This document shows, one piece after another, positions 1 through 9,622 of a DNA stretch of 64,000 nt. Within the stretch, counting starts at the first letter, position 1; each line of letters begins with the position of its first letter. Position numbers and translations under genes: made by a program. The notes under the pieces are model-generated. The model made no database searches. It saw only the letters and a program-made list of their open reading frames with translations, and was not told where the DNA came from. The stretch spans positions 3,100,001 through 3,164,000 of the forward strand of contig NZ_CP018139.1 in the NCBI RefSeq assembly GCF_001886615.1, in the 5' to 3' direction. Origin of the DNA: Halomonas aestuarii. Lineage in GTDB: Bacteria; Pseudomonadota; Gammaproteobacteria; Pseudomonadales; Halomonadaceae.

Positions 1-1
1 C

Positions 2-919
2 GCCGGCATCGACCAGAAGCTCAGGCTCAACCGCGGCCTGGAGACCCTCTACTTCGGCCTGTCGCTGGGCTCGGTGCTGGTGCTGGCGGCCATTGGCCTG
101 GCCATCACCTTCGGCGTGATGGGGGTCATCAACATGGCCCACGGCGAGCTGATGATGCTAGGCGCCTATACCACCTGGGCGATGCAGCAGCTGCTGCCCG
201 GCCAGCCCGGCCTGGCGCTGCTGCTGGCGATTCCCGCCGGATTCCTGGTGGCGGCGCTGGCCGGCATCGCCATCGAGCGCGGGGTCATCCAGTTCCTCAA
301 GGGCCGACCGCTGGAGACCCTGCTGGCCACCTTCGGCGTCAGCCTGATCCTCCAGCAGCTGGTGCGCACCGTCATCTCGCCGCTCAACCGCACCGTGGTC
401 ACCCCGGAGTGGATGAGCGGCTCGCTGATGATCAACGAGGGCCTGTCGCTGACCTTGAACCGCCTCTACGTGCTGGGCTTCGCGATGCTGGTCTTCGCCG
501 GCCTGATGCTGGTGATGCGGCGCACCCGGCTGGGCCTGGAGGTGCGGGCGGTGACCCAGAACCGTGCCATGGCCCGCGCCATGGGCATCCGGGCGACCCG
601 GGTGGACATCATGACCTTCGCCCTGGGGTCGGGGGTGGCGGGGCTCGCCGGCGTGGCGCTCTCCCAGTTGACCAACGTCGGGCCCAACCTCGGCCAGAAC
701 TACATCATCGACTCCTTCATGGTGGTGGTGTTCGGCGGGGTGGGGAACCTCTGGGGCACCCTGGTGGCCGGGCTGTCGCTGGGCGTGATCAACCAGGTCC
801 TCGAGCCCTGGGCCGGTGCCGTGCTGGCCAAGATCCTGGTGCTCGTCTTCATCATCCTGTTCATCCAGAAGCGCCCCCGCGGACTCTTTCCGCAGAAGGG
901 CCGGGCGGCGGAGGGCTGA
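2..919 (+). CDS. urtB: Urea ABC transporter permease UrtB (5' end outside window)
   Basis: This is an inner-membrane permease of the branched-chain amino acid/urea (LivH-like) family, and it would form the urea channel together with UrtC. The reading frame is open from the first complete codon at base 2, so the N-terminus lies upstream. About 305 residues are visible. They are highly hydrophobic, with the typical motif NMAHGELMMLGAY near the visible N-terminus and FGGVGNLWGTLVAG near the C-terminus. The gene sits immediately before urtC (6 bp gap), urtD and urtE, which fixes its identity as UrtB rather than LivH. The periplasmic urea-binding protein UrtA should be encoded just upstream of the window. 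Confidence 0.93.
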   Translation, partial: AGIDQKLRLNRGLETLYFGLSLGSVLVLAAIGLAITFGVMGVINMAHGELMMLGAYTTWAMQQLLPGQPGLALLLAIPAGFLVAALAGIAIERGVIQFLKGRPLETLLATFGVSLILQQLVRTVISPLNRTVVTPEWMSGSLMINEGLSLTLNRLYVLGFAMLVFAGLMLVMRRTRLGLEVRAVTQNRAMARAMGIRATRVDIMTFALGSGVAGLAGVALSQLTNVGPNLGQNYIIDSFMVVVFGGVGNLWGTLVAGLSLGVINQVLEPWAGAVLAKILVLVFIILFIQKRPRGLFPQKGRAAEG

Positions 920-925
920 TTTGCC

Positions 926-2056
926 ATGTGGCTCACAAGACCGTTCCGTGAACGTGCGACGCAGCTCTTCCTGGGCGTCCTGCTCGCCGCCCTGGCCGCG
1001 GTGACGCTGCTCAACCTGGCCCTGCCGGCGGAGCATCCTCTGCATGTCTCGACCTACACCGTGACGCTGCTCGGCAAGTACCTGAGCTATGCGCTGCTGG
1101 CCGTGGCCGTGGACCTGGTGTGGGGCTACCTGGGGATCCTGAGCCTGGGGCACGGGGCCTTTTTCGCCCTGGGTGGCTACGCCATGGGCATGTACCTGAT
1201 GCGCCAGATCGGCGATCGCGGGGTCTATGGCGACCCGCTGCTGCCGGACTTCATGGTGTTCCTCGACTGGGACGCACTGCCCTGGTACTGGCTGGGCTTC
1301 GACATGCCCTGGTTCGCCTTCCTGATGGTGCTGCTGGCGCCGGGGCTGCTGGCCCTGGTGTTCGGCTTCCTGGCCTTCCGGTCGCGGGTCACCGGGGTCT
1401 ACCTGTCGATCATCACCCAGGCCCTGACCTTCGCCCTGATGCTGGCCTTCTTCCGCAACGAGATGGGCTTCGGCGGCAACAACGGCCTGACGGACTTCAA
1501 GGAACTGCTGGGCTTCGACCTGCGCAGCGACGCCACCCGGCTGGGCCTGTTCCTGGCCACCGGGGTGGCCCTGGCCGTGGGCTACGTGCTGTGCCGGGCC
1601 ATCGTCGTCAGCAAGCTCGGCCGGGTCTGCGTGGCCACCCGGGATGCCGAGGCGCGCACCCGCTTTCTCGGCTACCGGGTCGAGCGCTTCCAGCTGTTCG
1701 TCTTCGTGGTCTCGGCCATGCTGGCCGGCGTCGCCGGGGCGCTCTACGTGCCCCAGGTGGGCATCATCAACCCCAGCGAGTTCTCGCCGATCTTCTCCAT
1801 CGAGATCGTGCTCTGGGTGGCGCTGGGCGGGCGAGCGACCCTCTACGGCGCGGTCATCGGCGCGATACTCGTCAACTATGCCAAGACGGTGTTCACCGGG
1901 GTGATGCCGGATGCCTGGCTGTTCGCCCTGGGCGGCATGTTCGTGCTGGTCACGGTGCTGCTGCCTCGAGGCATCGCCGGCCTGCTGGCCTACCGCCTGC
2001 GTCGCCGTGCCCCGTCATCCCCCGAATCCCCTGCGCCCAGGGAGGTGTCCGCATGA
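926..2056 (+). CDS. urtC: Urea ABC transporter permease UrtC
   Basis: This is the second inner-membrane permease of the urea transporter (LivM-like family), 376 residues, with multiple hydrophobic segments throughout. Conserved features include GYLGILSLGHGAFFALGGYA near residues 65-85 and the loop GGNNGLTDF around residue 190. The ATG at 926 follows a GGAGGG ribosome-binding sequence. The gene ends with an ATGA overlap into urtD, so the two are translationally coupled. It would act with UrtB, the ATPases UrtD/UrtE and an upstream UrtA to bring urea in for the urease encoded next door. Confidence 0.95.
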   Translation: MWLTRPFRERATQLFLGVLLAALAAVTLLNLALPAEHPLHVSTYTVTLLGKYLSYALLAVAVDLVWGYLGILSLGHGAFFALGGYAMGMYLMRQIGDRGVYGDPLLPDFMVFLDWDALPWYWLGFDMPWFAFLMVLLAPGLLALVFGFLAFRSRVTGVYLSIITQALTFALMLAFFRNEMGFGGNNGLTDFKELLGFDLRSDATRLGLFLATGVALAVGYVLCRAIVVSKLGRVCVATRDAEARTRFLGYRVERFQLFVFVVSAMLAGVAGALYVPQVGIINPSEFSPIFSIEIVLWVALGGRATLYGAVIGAILVNYAKTVFTGVMPDAWLFALGGMFVLVTVLLPRGIAGLLAYRLRRRAPSSPESPAPREVSA

Positions 2057-2898
2057 GTTTCCTGAATTCCCTGGCCGACCGTGACCGGGTCTTCGACTTC
2101 CTGGTGCCGGCGGCCTCGCCGGTGGACGTCCGCCACGGCCCGATCCTCTACCTGGAGGGCGTCAGCGTCAGCTTCGACGGCTTCAAGGCGATCAACGACC
2201 TCAACCTGACCATCGACGACGGCGAGCTGCGCTGCATCATCGGCCCCAACGGGGCCGGCAAGACCACCATGATGGACATCATCACCGGCAAGACCCGCCC
2301 CGATTGCGGCTCGGTCTGGTTCGGCAGCCGTCACAACCTGCTGGCCAAGAGCGAGCCGGAGATCGCCAGCCTCGGCATCGGGCGCAAGTTCCAGAAGCCC
2401 ACGGTGTTCGAGGCCCTGACGGTGTTCGAGAACCTCGAGCTCGCCATGGCGGCCGACAAGCGTATCCTGCCCACGCTCACCGCGCGCCTGACCGGCGAGA
2501 TCCGCGATCGCATCGAGGAGGTGCTCGCGACCATCGGGCTCACCGAGCTTCGCCATCGCCCGGCGGGCATCCTCTCCCACGGCCAGAAGCAGTGGCTGGA
2601 GATCGGCATGCTGCTGATGCAGCGTCCCCGCCTGCTGCTGGTCGACGAGCCGGTGGCCGGCATGACCGAGCAGGAGATGGAGCGCACCGCGGAGCTGCTC
2701 ACGGGCCTCGCCGGCAAGGGCAAGCAGTCCGTGGTGGTGGTCGAGCACGACATGGGCTTCGTGCGCTCCATCGCCCGCACGGTGACGGTGCTGCACCAGG
2801 GCAGCGTGCTGGCCGAGGGCAGCATGGACCGGGTCTCCCGCGACCCGAAGGTCGTCGAGGTCTACCTCGGCGCCGACCCCGACGAGGAGGCCGCCTGA
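2053..2898 (+). CDS. urtD: Urea ABC transporter ATP-binding protein UrtD
   Basis: This is a cytoplasmic ATPase of the urea ABC transporter, 281 residues, LivG-like. The ATG at 2053 overlaps the urtC stop codon (ATGA). A longer in-frame upstream extension exists but only reads through urtC in another frame. Visible motifs are Walker A GPNGAGKTT near residue 64, the signature LSHGQKQWLEIGM near residue 174 and Walker B LLLVDEPVAGM near residue 195, followed by the switch histidine in VVEHDMGF. The signature is SHGQ rather than SGGQ, as is usual in this branch. The gene ends in an ATGA overlap with urtE. Confidence 0.95.
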   Translation: MSFLNSLADRDRVFDFLVPAASPVDVRHGPILYLEGVSVSFDGFKAINDLNLTIDDGELRCIIGPNGAGKTTMMDIITGKTRPDCGSVWFGSRHNLLAKSEPEIASLGIGRKFQKPTVFEALTVFENLELAMAADKRILPTLTARLTGEIRDRIEEVLATIGLTELRHRPAGILSHGQKQWLEIGMLLMQRPRLLLVDEPVAGMTEQEMERTAELLTGLAGKGKQSVVVVEHDMGFVRSIARTVTVLHQGSVLAEGSMDRVSRDPKVVEVYLGADPDEEAA

Positions 2899-3596
2899 TG
2901 CTGACCGTCGCGTCGCTCAACCAGTACTACGGCGAGAGCCACACCCTCTGGGACCTGGACCTCGAGGTGCCCACCGGCCAGTGCACCTGCGTGATGGGGC
3001 GCAACGGGGTGGGCAAGACCACCCTGATGAAGGCGATCATGGGCGAGGTGGCGGTGGCCTCCGGCAGCATCCTCTATGACGACGAGGTCGAGCTGACCCG
3101 CCGGCGCGTGGAGGAGCGCTCCCGGCTGGGCATCGGCTATGTGCCCCAGGGGCGCCAGATCTTCCCGCTGCTTACCGTGGAGGAGAACCTGCGTACCGGC
3201 CTGGCCGCCCGCCAGGACGGCCTGACCCGGATTCCCTCGCGGGTCTATGAGCTCTTCCCCGTGCTCGAGGAGATGAAGCATCGCCGCGGCGGCGACCTCT
3301 CGGGGGGACAGCAGCAGCAGTTGGCCATCGGGCGGGCCCTGGTGCTCGAGCCGAGGCTGCTGATCCTCGACGAGCCGGGGGAGGGCATCCAGCCCAACAT
3401 CGTGGCCCAGATCGGCGAGGTGATTCGCCGGCTGATCCGCGAGGATGGCCTCAGCGTGCTGCTGGTGGAACAGAAGCTGCCCTTCGCCCGCAAGTATGCC
3501 GATCGCTTCGTGATCATGGATCGAGGCCGCCCCAGGGCCCGCGGCGAGATCGGCGAGCTCTCCGATGCCCTGATCCGCGAGCACCTGACGGTCTAG
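2898..3596 (+). CDS. urtE: Urea ABC transporter ATP-binding protein UrtE
   Basis: This is the second cytoplasmic ATPase of the urea transporter, 232 residues, LivF-like. It starts with an ATG that overlaps the urtD stop. Walker A is GRNGVGKTTLMKA near residue 35, the signature is LSGGQQQQLAIGRALV near residue 133, and Walker B is LLILDEPGEGI. The D-loop DEPGEGIQPNIV is the usual way to tell UrtE from LivF. It is the last gene of the urt unit, and the urease operon begins about 250 bp downstream with its own promoter signals. Confidence 0.95.
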   Translation: MLTVASLNQYYGESHTLWDLDLEVPTGQCTCVMGRNGVGKTTLMKAIMGEVAVASGSILYDDEVELTRRRVEERSRLGIGYVPQGRQIFPLLTVEENLRTGLAARQDGLTRIPSRVYELFPVLEEMKHRRGGDLSGGQQQQLAIGRALVLEPRLLILDEPGEGIQPNIVAQIGEVIRRLIREDGLSVLLVEQKLPFARKYADRFVIMDRGRPRARGEIGELSDALIREHLTV

Positions 3597-3697
3597 CTGG
3601 ACCCTGCCGCCATGGCTGGGCCATGGCTCGGGCATGCACCAGAAGGGACCGCCTGCCCGCCGGGATTCCCTGTCACGGTGCGTTTATGCTCCTGTCC

Positions 3698-3714
3698 TGC
3701 ACCTTCCCGGTGCT
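3698..3714 (+). promoter_or_regulatory. NtrC-type enhancer site upstream of ureD
   Basis: The sequence TGCACCTTCCCGGTGCT matches the enteric NtrC palindrome (TGCACC-N5-GGTGCA) except for the last base. Its centre lies about 112 bp upstream of the transcription start predicted from the sigma-54 promoter at 3792, which is the normal range for NtrC enhancers. A weaker second half-site, TGCACC at 3635-3640, lies further upstream. The role in nitrogen control of urease is inferred from spacing and motif. Confidence 0.65.
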
Positions 3715-3791
3715 TCGGCGCGCCGGGCCTCTGCCGTCCAGAGTGATTCAACCTTCTGAAAATAATGAATTAAATCCGCAATTCACCGTTC

Positions 3792-3807
3792 TGGTACACC
3801 CCTTGCC
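3792..3807 (+). promoter_or_regulatory. Sigma-54 (RpoN) promoter of the urease operon
   Basis: TGGTAC-ACCCC-TTGC fits the -24/-12 consensus TGGYAC-N5-TTGC exactly, with correct GG-to-GC spacing. Predicted transcription starts near 3818, which would make a GTG start at 3820 essentially leaderless and favours ATG 3850 for ureD. Together with the NtrC-like site at 3698 it predicts activation under nitrogen limitation. The rest of the 253-bp urtE-ureD gap holds no convincing gene. It has an AT-richer stretch at 3745-3785 and a small CACTG/CAGTG hairpin at 3808-3823. Confidence 0.75.
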
Positions 3808-3849
3808 ACTGACAGGGCAGTGACCACTTTCCTGACAGGGCGGACTGCC

Positions 3850-4734
3850 ATGACGGCCTTCCCGACACTCTCGCCAGCGCCGGCCTCGGGGCACCGCTTC
3901 GATGCCGACCGCCACTGGGCGGCCTCCCTGGACCTGGCCTTCGAGCGCCGCGACGGCGCGACTCGCATGACCCGCGCCCGCCACCACGGGCCACTGCGGG
4001 TACAGCGGCCGTTCCATCCCGAGGGCCGCGAGGGCGCCTGCCACGTCTACCTGCTGCATCCGCCCGGTGGCCTGGTCAGCGGGGACGCCCTGACCATCAC
4101 CGCCCGGGTCGAGGCGGGCGCCCACGCCCTGCTGACGACCCCGGCCGCCAACAAGCTCTACCGGGCCGACAGCCATGGCGTCGCCTGGCAGCAGGCCACG
4201 CACCTCGAGGTCGCCGAGGAGGGCGTGCTCGAGTGGCTGCCCCAGGAGACCCTGGCCTTCGACGGCTCCCGGGGCGAGCAGCGCACCACCATCGCCCTGT
4301 CGGCGACGTCCCGCTGCCTGGGGTGGGAGGTGATGGCCCTGGGCCGACCGGCCAGTGCGCTGCCCTTTGTCAGCGGACGCATCGAGCAGCGTTTCCACCT
4401 GACCCGCGACGGCCGCCCCCTGTGGCTCGAGCGCCAACCCCTGGACCCCCGCCATCCGCGCTTTGCCGGCCGCTGGGGGCAGGGGGGGGCCACTGTGCAG
4501 GCCACGCTCTGGGCGGTGGGCCTCGAGGACGAGCCGGGCGCGGTGGAGGCGCTGCGCGAGGGCCTGCCCTCGAGCCCGTCATGGGCGGTGACGGTGCGCC
4601 ACGGGGTACTGCTGCTGCGCTACCTGGGCGTGGAGCGCAACGAGGCCTGGCGGCTTTGTCACCGGGCCTGGGAGATCCTGCGGCCGCGACTGCTCGGCCA
4701 GCCCGCCCATGTCCCCCGCATCTGGTTGACCTGA
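3850..4734 (+). CDS. ureD: Urease accessory protein UreD
   Basis: This is a urease maturation chaperone that binds the UreABC apoenzyme with UreF and UreG to guide nickel and CO2 delivery. It has 294 residues from ATG 3850. The family hallmarks HHGPLRVQRPFHPEG, LLHPPGGLVSGD and TTPAANKLYR all lie in the first third. A GTG at 3820 is in frame, but it falls almost on the predicted sigma-54 transcription start, so the internal ATG after an AGGGCGG sequence is preferred. It is the first gene of the operon, 25 bp before ureA. Confidence 0.92.
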   Translation: MTAFPTLSPAPASGHRFDADRHWAASLDLAFERRDGATRMTRARHHGPLRVQRPFHPEGREGACHVYLLHPPGGLVSGDALTITARVEAGAHALLTTPAANKLYRADSHGVAWQQATHLEVAEEGVLEWLPQETLAFDGSRGEQRTTIALSATSRCLGWEVMALGRPASALPFVSGRIEQRFHLTRDGRPLWLERQPLDPRHPRFAGRWGQGGATVQATLWAVGLEDEPGAVEALREGLPSSPSWAVTVRHGVLLLRYLGVERNEAWRLCHRAWEILRPRLLGQPAHVPRIWLT

Positions 4735-4759
4735 CCCCCTCTCTTGATGGAGATGCCCC

Positions 4760-5062
4760 ATGGAACTGACCCCCAGAGACAAGGACAAGCTGCTGCTCTT
4801 CTCGGCCGCCCAGCTGGCCGAGCGGCGGCGCGATCGCGGCCTCAAGCTCAACTATCCCGAGGCCGTGGCGCTGATCAGCTTCGAGATCCTGGAGGGCGCC
4901 CGCGACGGGCGCAGCGTCGCGGACCTCATGAGCTACGGTCGCGAGATCCTGACCCGGGACGACGTGATGGAAGGGGTGGCCGAGATGGTCGACGAGGTCC
5001 AGGTCGAGGCCACCTTCCCGGACGGGACCAAGCTGGTCACCGTGCATACGCCCATCGTGTGA
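4760..5062 (+). CDS. ureA: Urease gamma subunit UreA
   Basis: This is the small structural subunit of nickel urease, which hydrolyses urea to ammonia and carbamate. At exactly 100 residues it matches the bacterial gamma subunit. It begins [17 protein letters not shown] and contains the typical [18 protein letters not shown] and [17 protein letters not shown] elements. Separate UreA and UreB genes, as here, are the normal bacterial arrangement. It lies 10 bp upstream of ureB. Confidence 0.98.
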   Translation: MELTPRDKDKLLLFSAAQLAERRRDRGLKLNYPEAVALISFEILEGARDGRSVADLMSYGREILTRDDVMEGVAEMVDEVQVEATFPDGTKLVTVHTPIV

Positions 5063-5072
5063 GGAGCACGCC

Positions 5073-5401
5073 ATGATTCCAGGCCAGTACCAGCTGCAGG
5101 ACGGCGAGATCGAGCTCTGTGTGGGGCGCGATCGGATCACCGTCGAGGTGGCCAACACCGGTGACCGGCCGATCCAGGTCGGTTCCCACTATCACTTCGC
5201 CGAGGCCAACCCGGCCCTGACCTTCGATCGCGACGCCGCGCGGGGCTACCGCCTGGACGTGGCCGCCGGCACGGCGATCCGCTTCGAACCCGGCCAGGTG
5301 CGCGAGGTGACGCTGATCCCCTTCGTCGGGGAGCGCCGCATCTTCGGCTTCCGTGGCGACGTCATGGGCAACCTCGATGCATCGGATCAGGGAGAATCGT
5401 C

Positions 5402-5405
<4 letters not shown>
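5073..5405 (+). CDS. ureB: Urease beta subunit UreB
   Basis: This is the second structural subunit of urease, 110 residues. It begins [15 protein letters not shown] and carries the conserved [19 protein letters not shown] and [15 protein letters not shown] segments. It packs against UreC in the (UreABC)3 trimer. The stop codon overlaps the ureC start (ATGA), consistent with stoichiometric, coupled translation. Confidence 0.98.
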
Positions 5406-7105
<1,700 letters not shown>

Positions 7106-7128
7106 GCCACGGACAAGGACCAGAGACG

Positions 7129-7653
7129 ATGCCAATGCTGAGATTGATCGAACGCCTGGGCCCCATCGAGGCGAGCCTGGCGAGTGACACCCTGACGCTG
7201 CCCTATGAGCAGCGCGTCCTCGGCCGGCTCAAGGCAGAGAGCGATGCCGGTCGCCCCCTTGGCCTGTTCCTCGACCGTGGCCCGGTGCTGCGCGACGGCG
7301 AGGGAGTGCGCGCCGAGGGGGGCGAGGTGGTCCGCATCCGGGCCGCGGTGGAGCCGGTGGTCACCGCCCGCACCGGGGCGGGCCTGCCCCTGGCGAGGCT
7401 CGCCTATCACCTGGGCAACCGTCACGTTCAGCTGGCGCTGGGGGAGGACGGGCAGGGCGGCTTCGTGCGCTTCCCGCCGGACCACGTCCTCGAGTCCCTG
7501 GCCGAGCGGCTGGGGGCGCGCCTCGAGCACCACCAGGCGCCCTTCGATCCCGAGCCGGGGGCCTATTCACACACTCAGTCCCATGACCACGCCCGCGCCG
7601 GGCATGATCATGAGCACCACCACCACGGTCACACCCATGATCATGCCCACTGA
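7129..7653 (+). CDS. ureE: Urease accessory protein UreE (nickel metallochaperone)
   Basis: This is a cytoplasmic dimeric nickel chaperone that hands Ni(II) to UreG. It has 174 residues, with an N-terminal peptide-binding-like domain, a ferredoxin-like metal-binding domain (GNRHVQL near residue 103 holds the conserved interface histidine), and a strongly His-rich tail of about 27 residues rich in HDH and HHHH runs. The tail suggests nickel storage as well as delivery. The reading frame overlaps the proposed ureF start by 11 bases within the tail codons. Confidence 0.95.
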   Translation: MPMLRLIERLGPIEASLASDTLTLPYEQRVLGRLKAESDAGRPLGLFLDRGPVLRDGEGVRAEGGEVVRIRAAVEPVVTARTGAGLPLARLAYHLGNRHVQLALGEDGQGGFVRFPPDHVLESLAERLGARLEHHQAPFDPEPGAYSHTQSHDHARAGHDHEHHHHGHTHDHAH

Positions 7654-8368
7654 GGGGCCGGCGACGGCGGCCCGGGGCGATGACCTGGCGCTGCTGGGCC
7701 TGCTGCAGCTGGTCAGCCCGGCCCTGCCCATCGGCGCCTTCGCCTTCTCCCAGGGGCTCGAGAGCGCCTTCGAGTTGGGCTGGGTATCCGACGAGGCGAG
7801 CCTCGGCGAGTGGCTCGAGGGGGTGCTGGAGGACGGCCTGACCCGCTGCGAGCTGCCGGTGCTGGCGCGCCTGGCCCGGGCCTGGCAGGAGTCGGACGGC
7901 GAGGCCATCGCCCGCTGGGACGCCTGGCTCGCGGCCAGTCGCGAGACCGCAGAGCTCGCCGCCGAGGACCGCCGCCTGGGCGCGGCCCTGGTGCGCCTGC
8001 TGGGGAGTTTGTCGCTGCTGCCCGGCGGCTCCACCAGTACCACCGGCGAGGCCCCGGCGCTGCCTGCCGACGCCGGCTATGTGACGGTCTTCGCCTGGAC
8101 GGCCCATGCCCGCGGCGTGTCGACGCGCCAGGCGCTGCTGGGCTTCGCCTGGGCCTGGCTGGAGAACCAGCTCGCCGTGGCCTGCAAGGCCCTGCCGCTG
8201 GGGCATACCGCCGCCCAGCGCCTGGTGGAGCGACTGCGCCCGGCGCTGGTGGGCGCGGTGGATGAGGCCCTGGCGCTCGAGGACGAGGCCCTGGGGCCGG
8301 CGCTGCCGGGCCTGGCACTCGCCAGCGCCCTGCACGAGACCCAGTACTCACGACTGTTCAGAAGCTGA
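7643..8368 (+). CDS. ureF: Urease accessory protein UreF
   Basis: UreF bridges UreD and UreG in the urease activation complex. About 241 residues from ATG 7643, with the family motifs LLQLVSPALPIGAFAFSQGLE at the N-terminus and a C-terminal ETQYSRLFRS. The start is uncertain: ATG codons in the same frame also occur at 7637 and further upstream inside ureE, and none has a clear ribosome-binding site, so translation is probably coupled to ureE. The last codons (LFRS-stop) are the first unit of a 15-bp tandem array that continues into the gap before ureG. Confidence 0.92.
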   Translation: MPTEGPATAARGDDLALLGLLQLVSPALPIGAFAFSQGLESAFELGWVSDEASLGEWLEGVLEDGLTRCELPVLARLARAWQESDGEAIARWDAWLAASRETAELAAEDRRLGAALVRLLGSLSLLPGGSTSTTGEAPALPADAGYVTVFAWTAHARGVSTRQALLGFAWAWLENQLAVACKALPLGHTAAQRLVERLRPALVGAVDEALALEDEALGPALPGLALASALHETQYSRLFRS

Positions 8369-8458
8369 CTATTCAGAAGATAACTATTCATAAGCTCGCT
8401 GTTCAGAAGCCAGCTGTTCAGAAACCAGCTGTTCAGAAACCAGCTGTTCAGAAGCAAG
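8354..8458 (+). repeat. 15-bp tandem repeat, seven units, spanning the ureF stop codon
   Basis: Seven consecutive 15-bp units of the form CTGTTCAGAAGCCAG run from the last four sense codons of ureF to the ureG ribosome-binding site. Units 5 and 6 are identical, and units 1-3 carry substitutions that include stop codons (TGA in unit 1, TAA in unit 2). Because 15 is a multiple of three, all units stay in the ureF frame. The last unit merges into the AAGGAGAGG ribosome-binding site of ureG. Confidence 0.95.
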
Positions 8459-8468
8459 GAGAGGATCC

Positions 8469-9125
<657 letters not shown>

Positions 9126-9186
9126 TGCGGGCAAGCCCCGTCCCCTGCTAGCCTGACCCCGTTCCGCCACTTCCAGGAGATCCCCC

Positions 9187-9423
9187 ATGACCCGTCGCAC
9201 TTTCCGGATGTTCCCCACCCTCGGCGCCAGCCTGCTGCTCCCGTCCATCCTGCTCTCGCCCCCTCTGGCCCTGGCTCACTCGGGTCACGGCGCCCCCTCG
9301 GTGCATGCCCATGCCGGCAGCCCCTCGGTGCTGGCGGTGCTGGCGATCGCTGCCCTGGGGCTCGCCGCGCTGGTCCCCCTGGCGCGCCTCGTCTGGCGTC
9401 GCCGTCTTCGCCGTCAGGGCTGA
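9187..9423 (+). CDS. Small His-rich membrane protein of unknown function
   Basis: This is a predicted 78-residue protein downstream of ureG, with an AGGAGATCCCCC sequence before its ATG. It has a signal-like N-terminus ending in ALA, then a short His-rich stretch (AHSGHG, HAHAG), one hydrophobic segment and a basic tail (WRRRLRRQG). The AHSGHG start of the mature part resembles the N-terminus of HupE/UreJ nickel permeases, but those are about 190 residues, so this could be a relic or an independent metal-related peptide. I cannot assign a function. Location after the urease genes hints at nickel. Its 3' end is the first unit of a 14-bp repeat. Confidence 0.6.
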   Translation: MTRRTFRMFPTLGASLLLPSILLSPPLALAHSGHGAPSVHAHAGSPSVLAVLAIAALGLAALVPLARLVWRRRLRRQG

Positions 9424-9466
9424 GCCGCCAGAACTGAATCGCCAGGGCTGAGCCGTCTGATCTCGG
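9411..9466 (+). repeat. 14-bp tandem repeat, four units, spanning a stop codon
   Basis: Four units of 14 bp (type CCGTCAGGGCTGAG) begin in the last codons of the small membrane protein gene and extend into the non-coding gap. The TGA stop lies within unit 1 and is echoed in units 2 and 3. The fourth unit is degenerate. Confidence 0.8.
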
Positions 9467-9622
9467 CATGACGTGCGCCCGGCCCCGGCCGGGCGTACTG
9501 CTTTCCCGCCGGCCTCTCGCTATGCTGGCGGGAACGTCGCCTGGTTCGGCGGCAGGGATCGCGAGGGTGCCATGGTGGGCAGGCAGCGCCTGGGAACAGG
9601 CAGAGGGAAGGGGAGGCGTCGG

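Noticed and set aside
3623..3823. Small plus-strand frame between urtE and ureD
   Set aside because: It runs through the NtrC-like site and the sigma-54 promoter, has no ribosome-binding site and no protein-like motif.
8354..8458. CRISPR array
   Set aside because: Units are 15 bp and contiguous with no spacers, and no cas genes are present.
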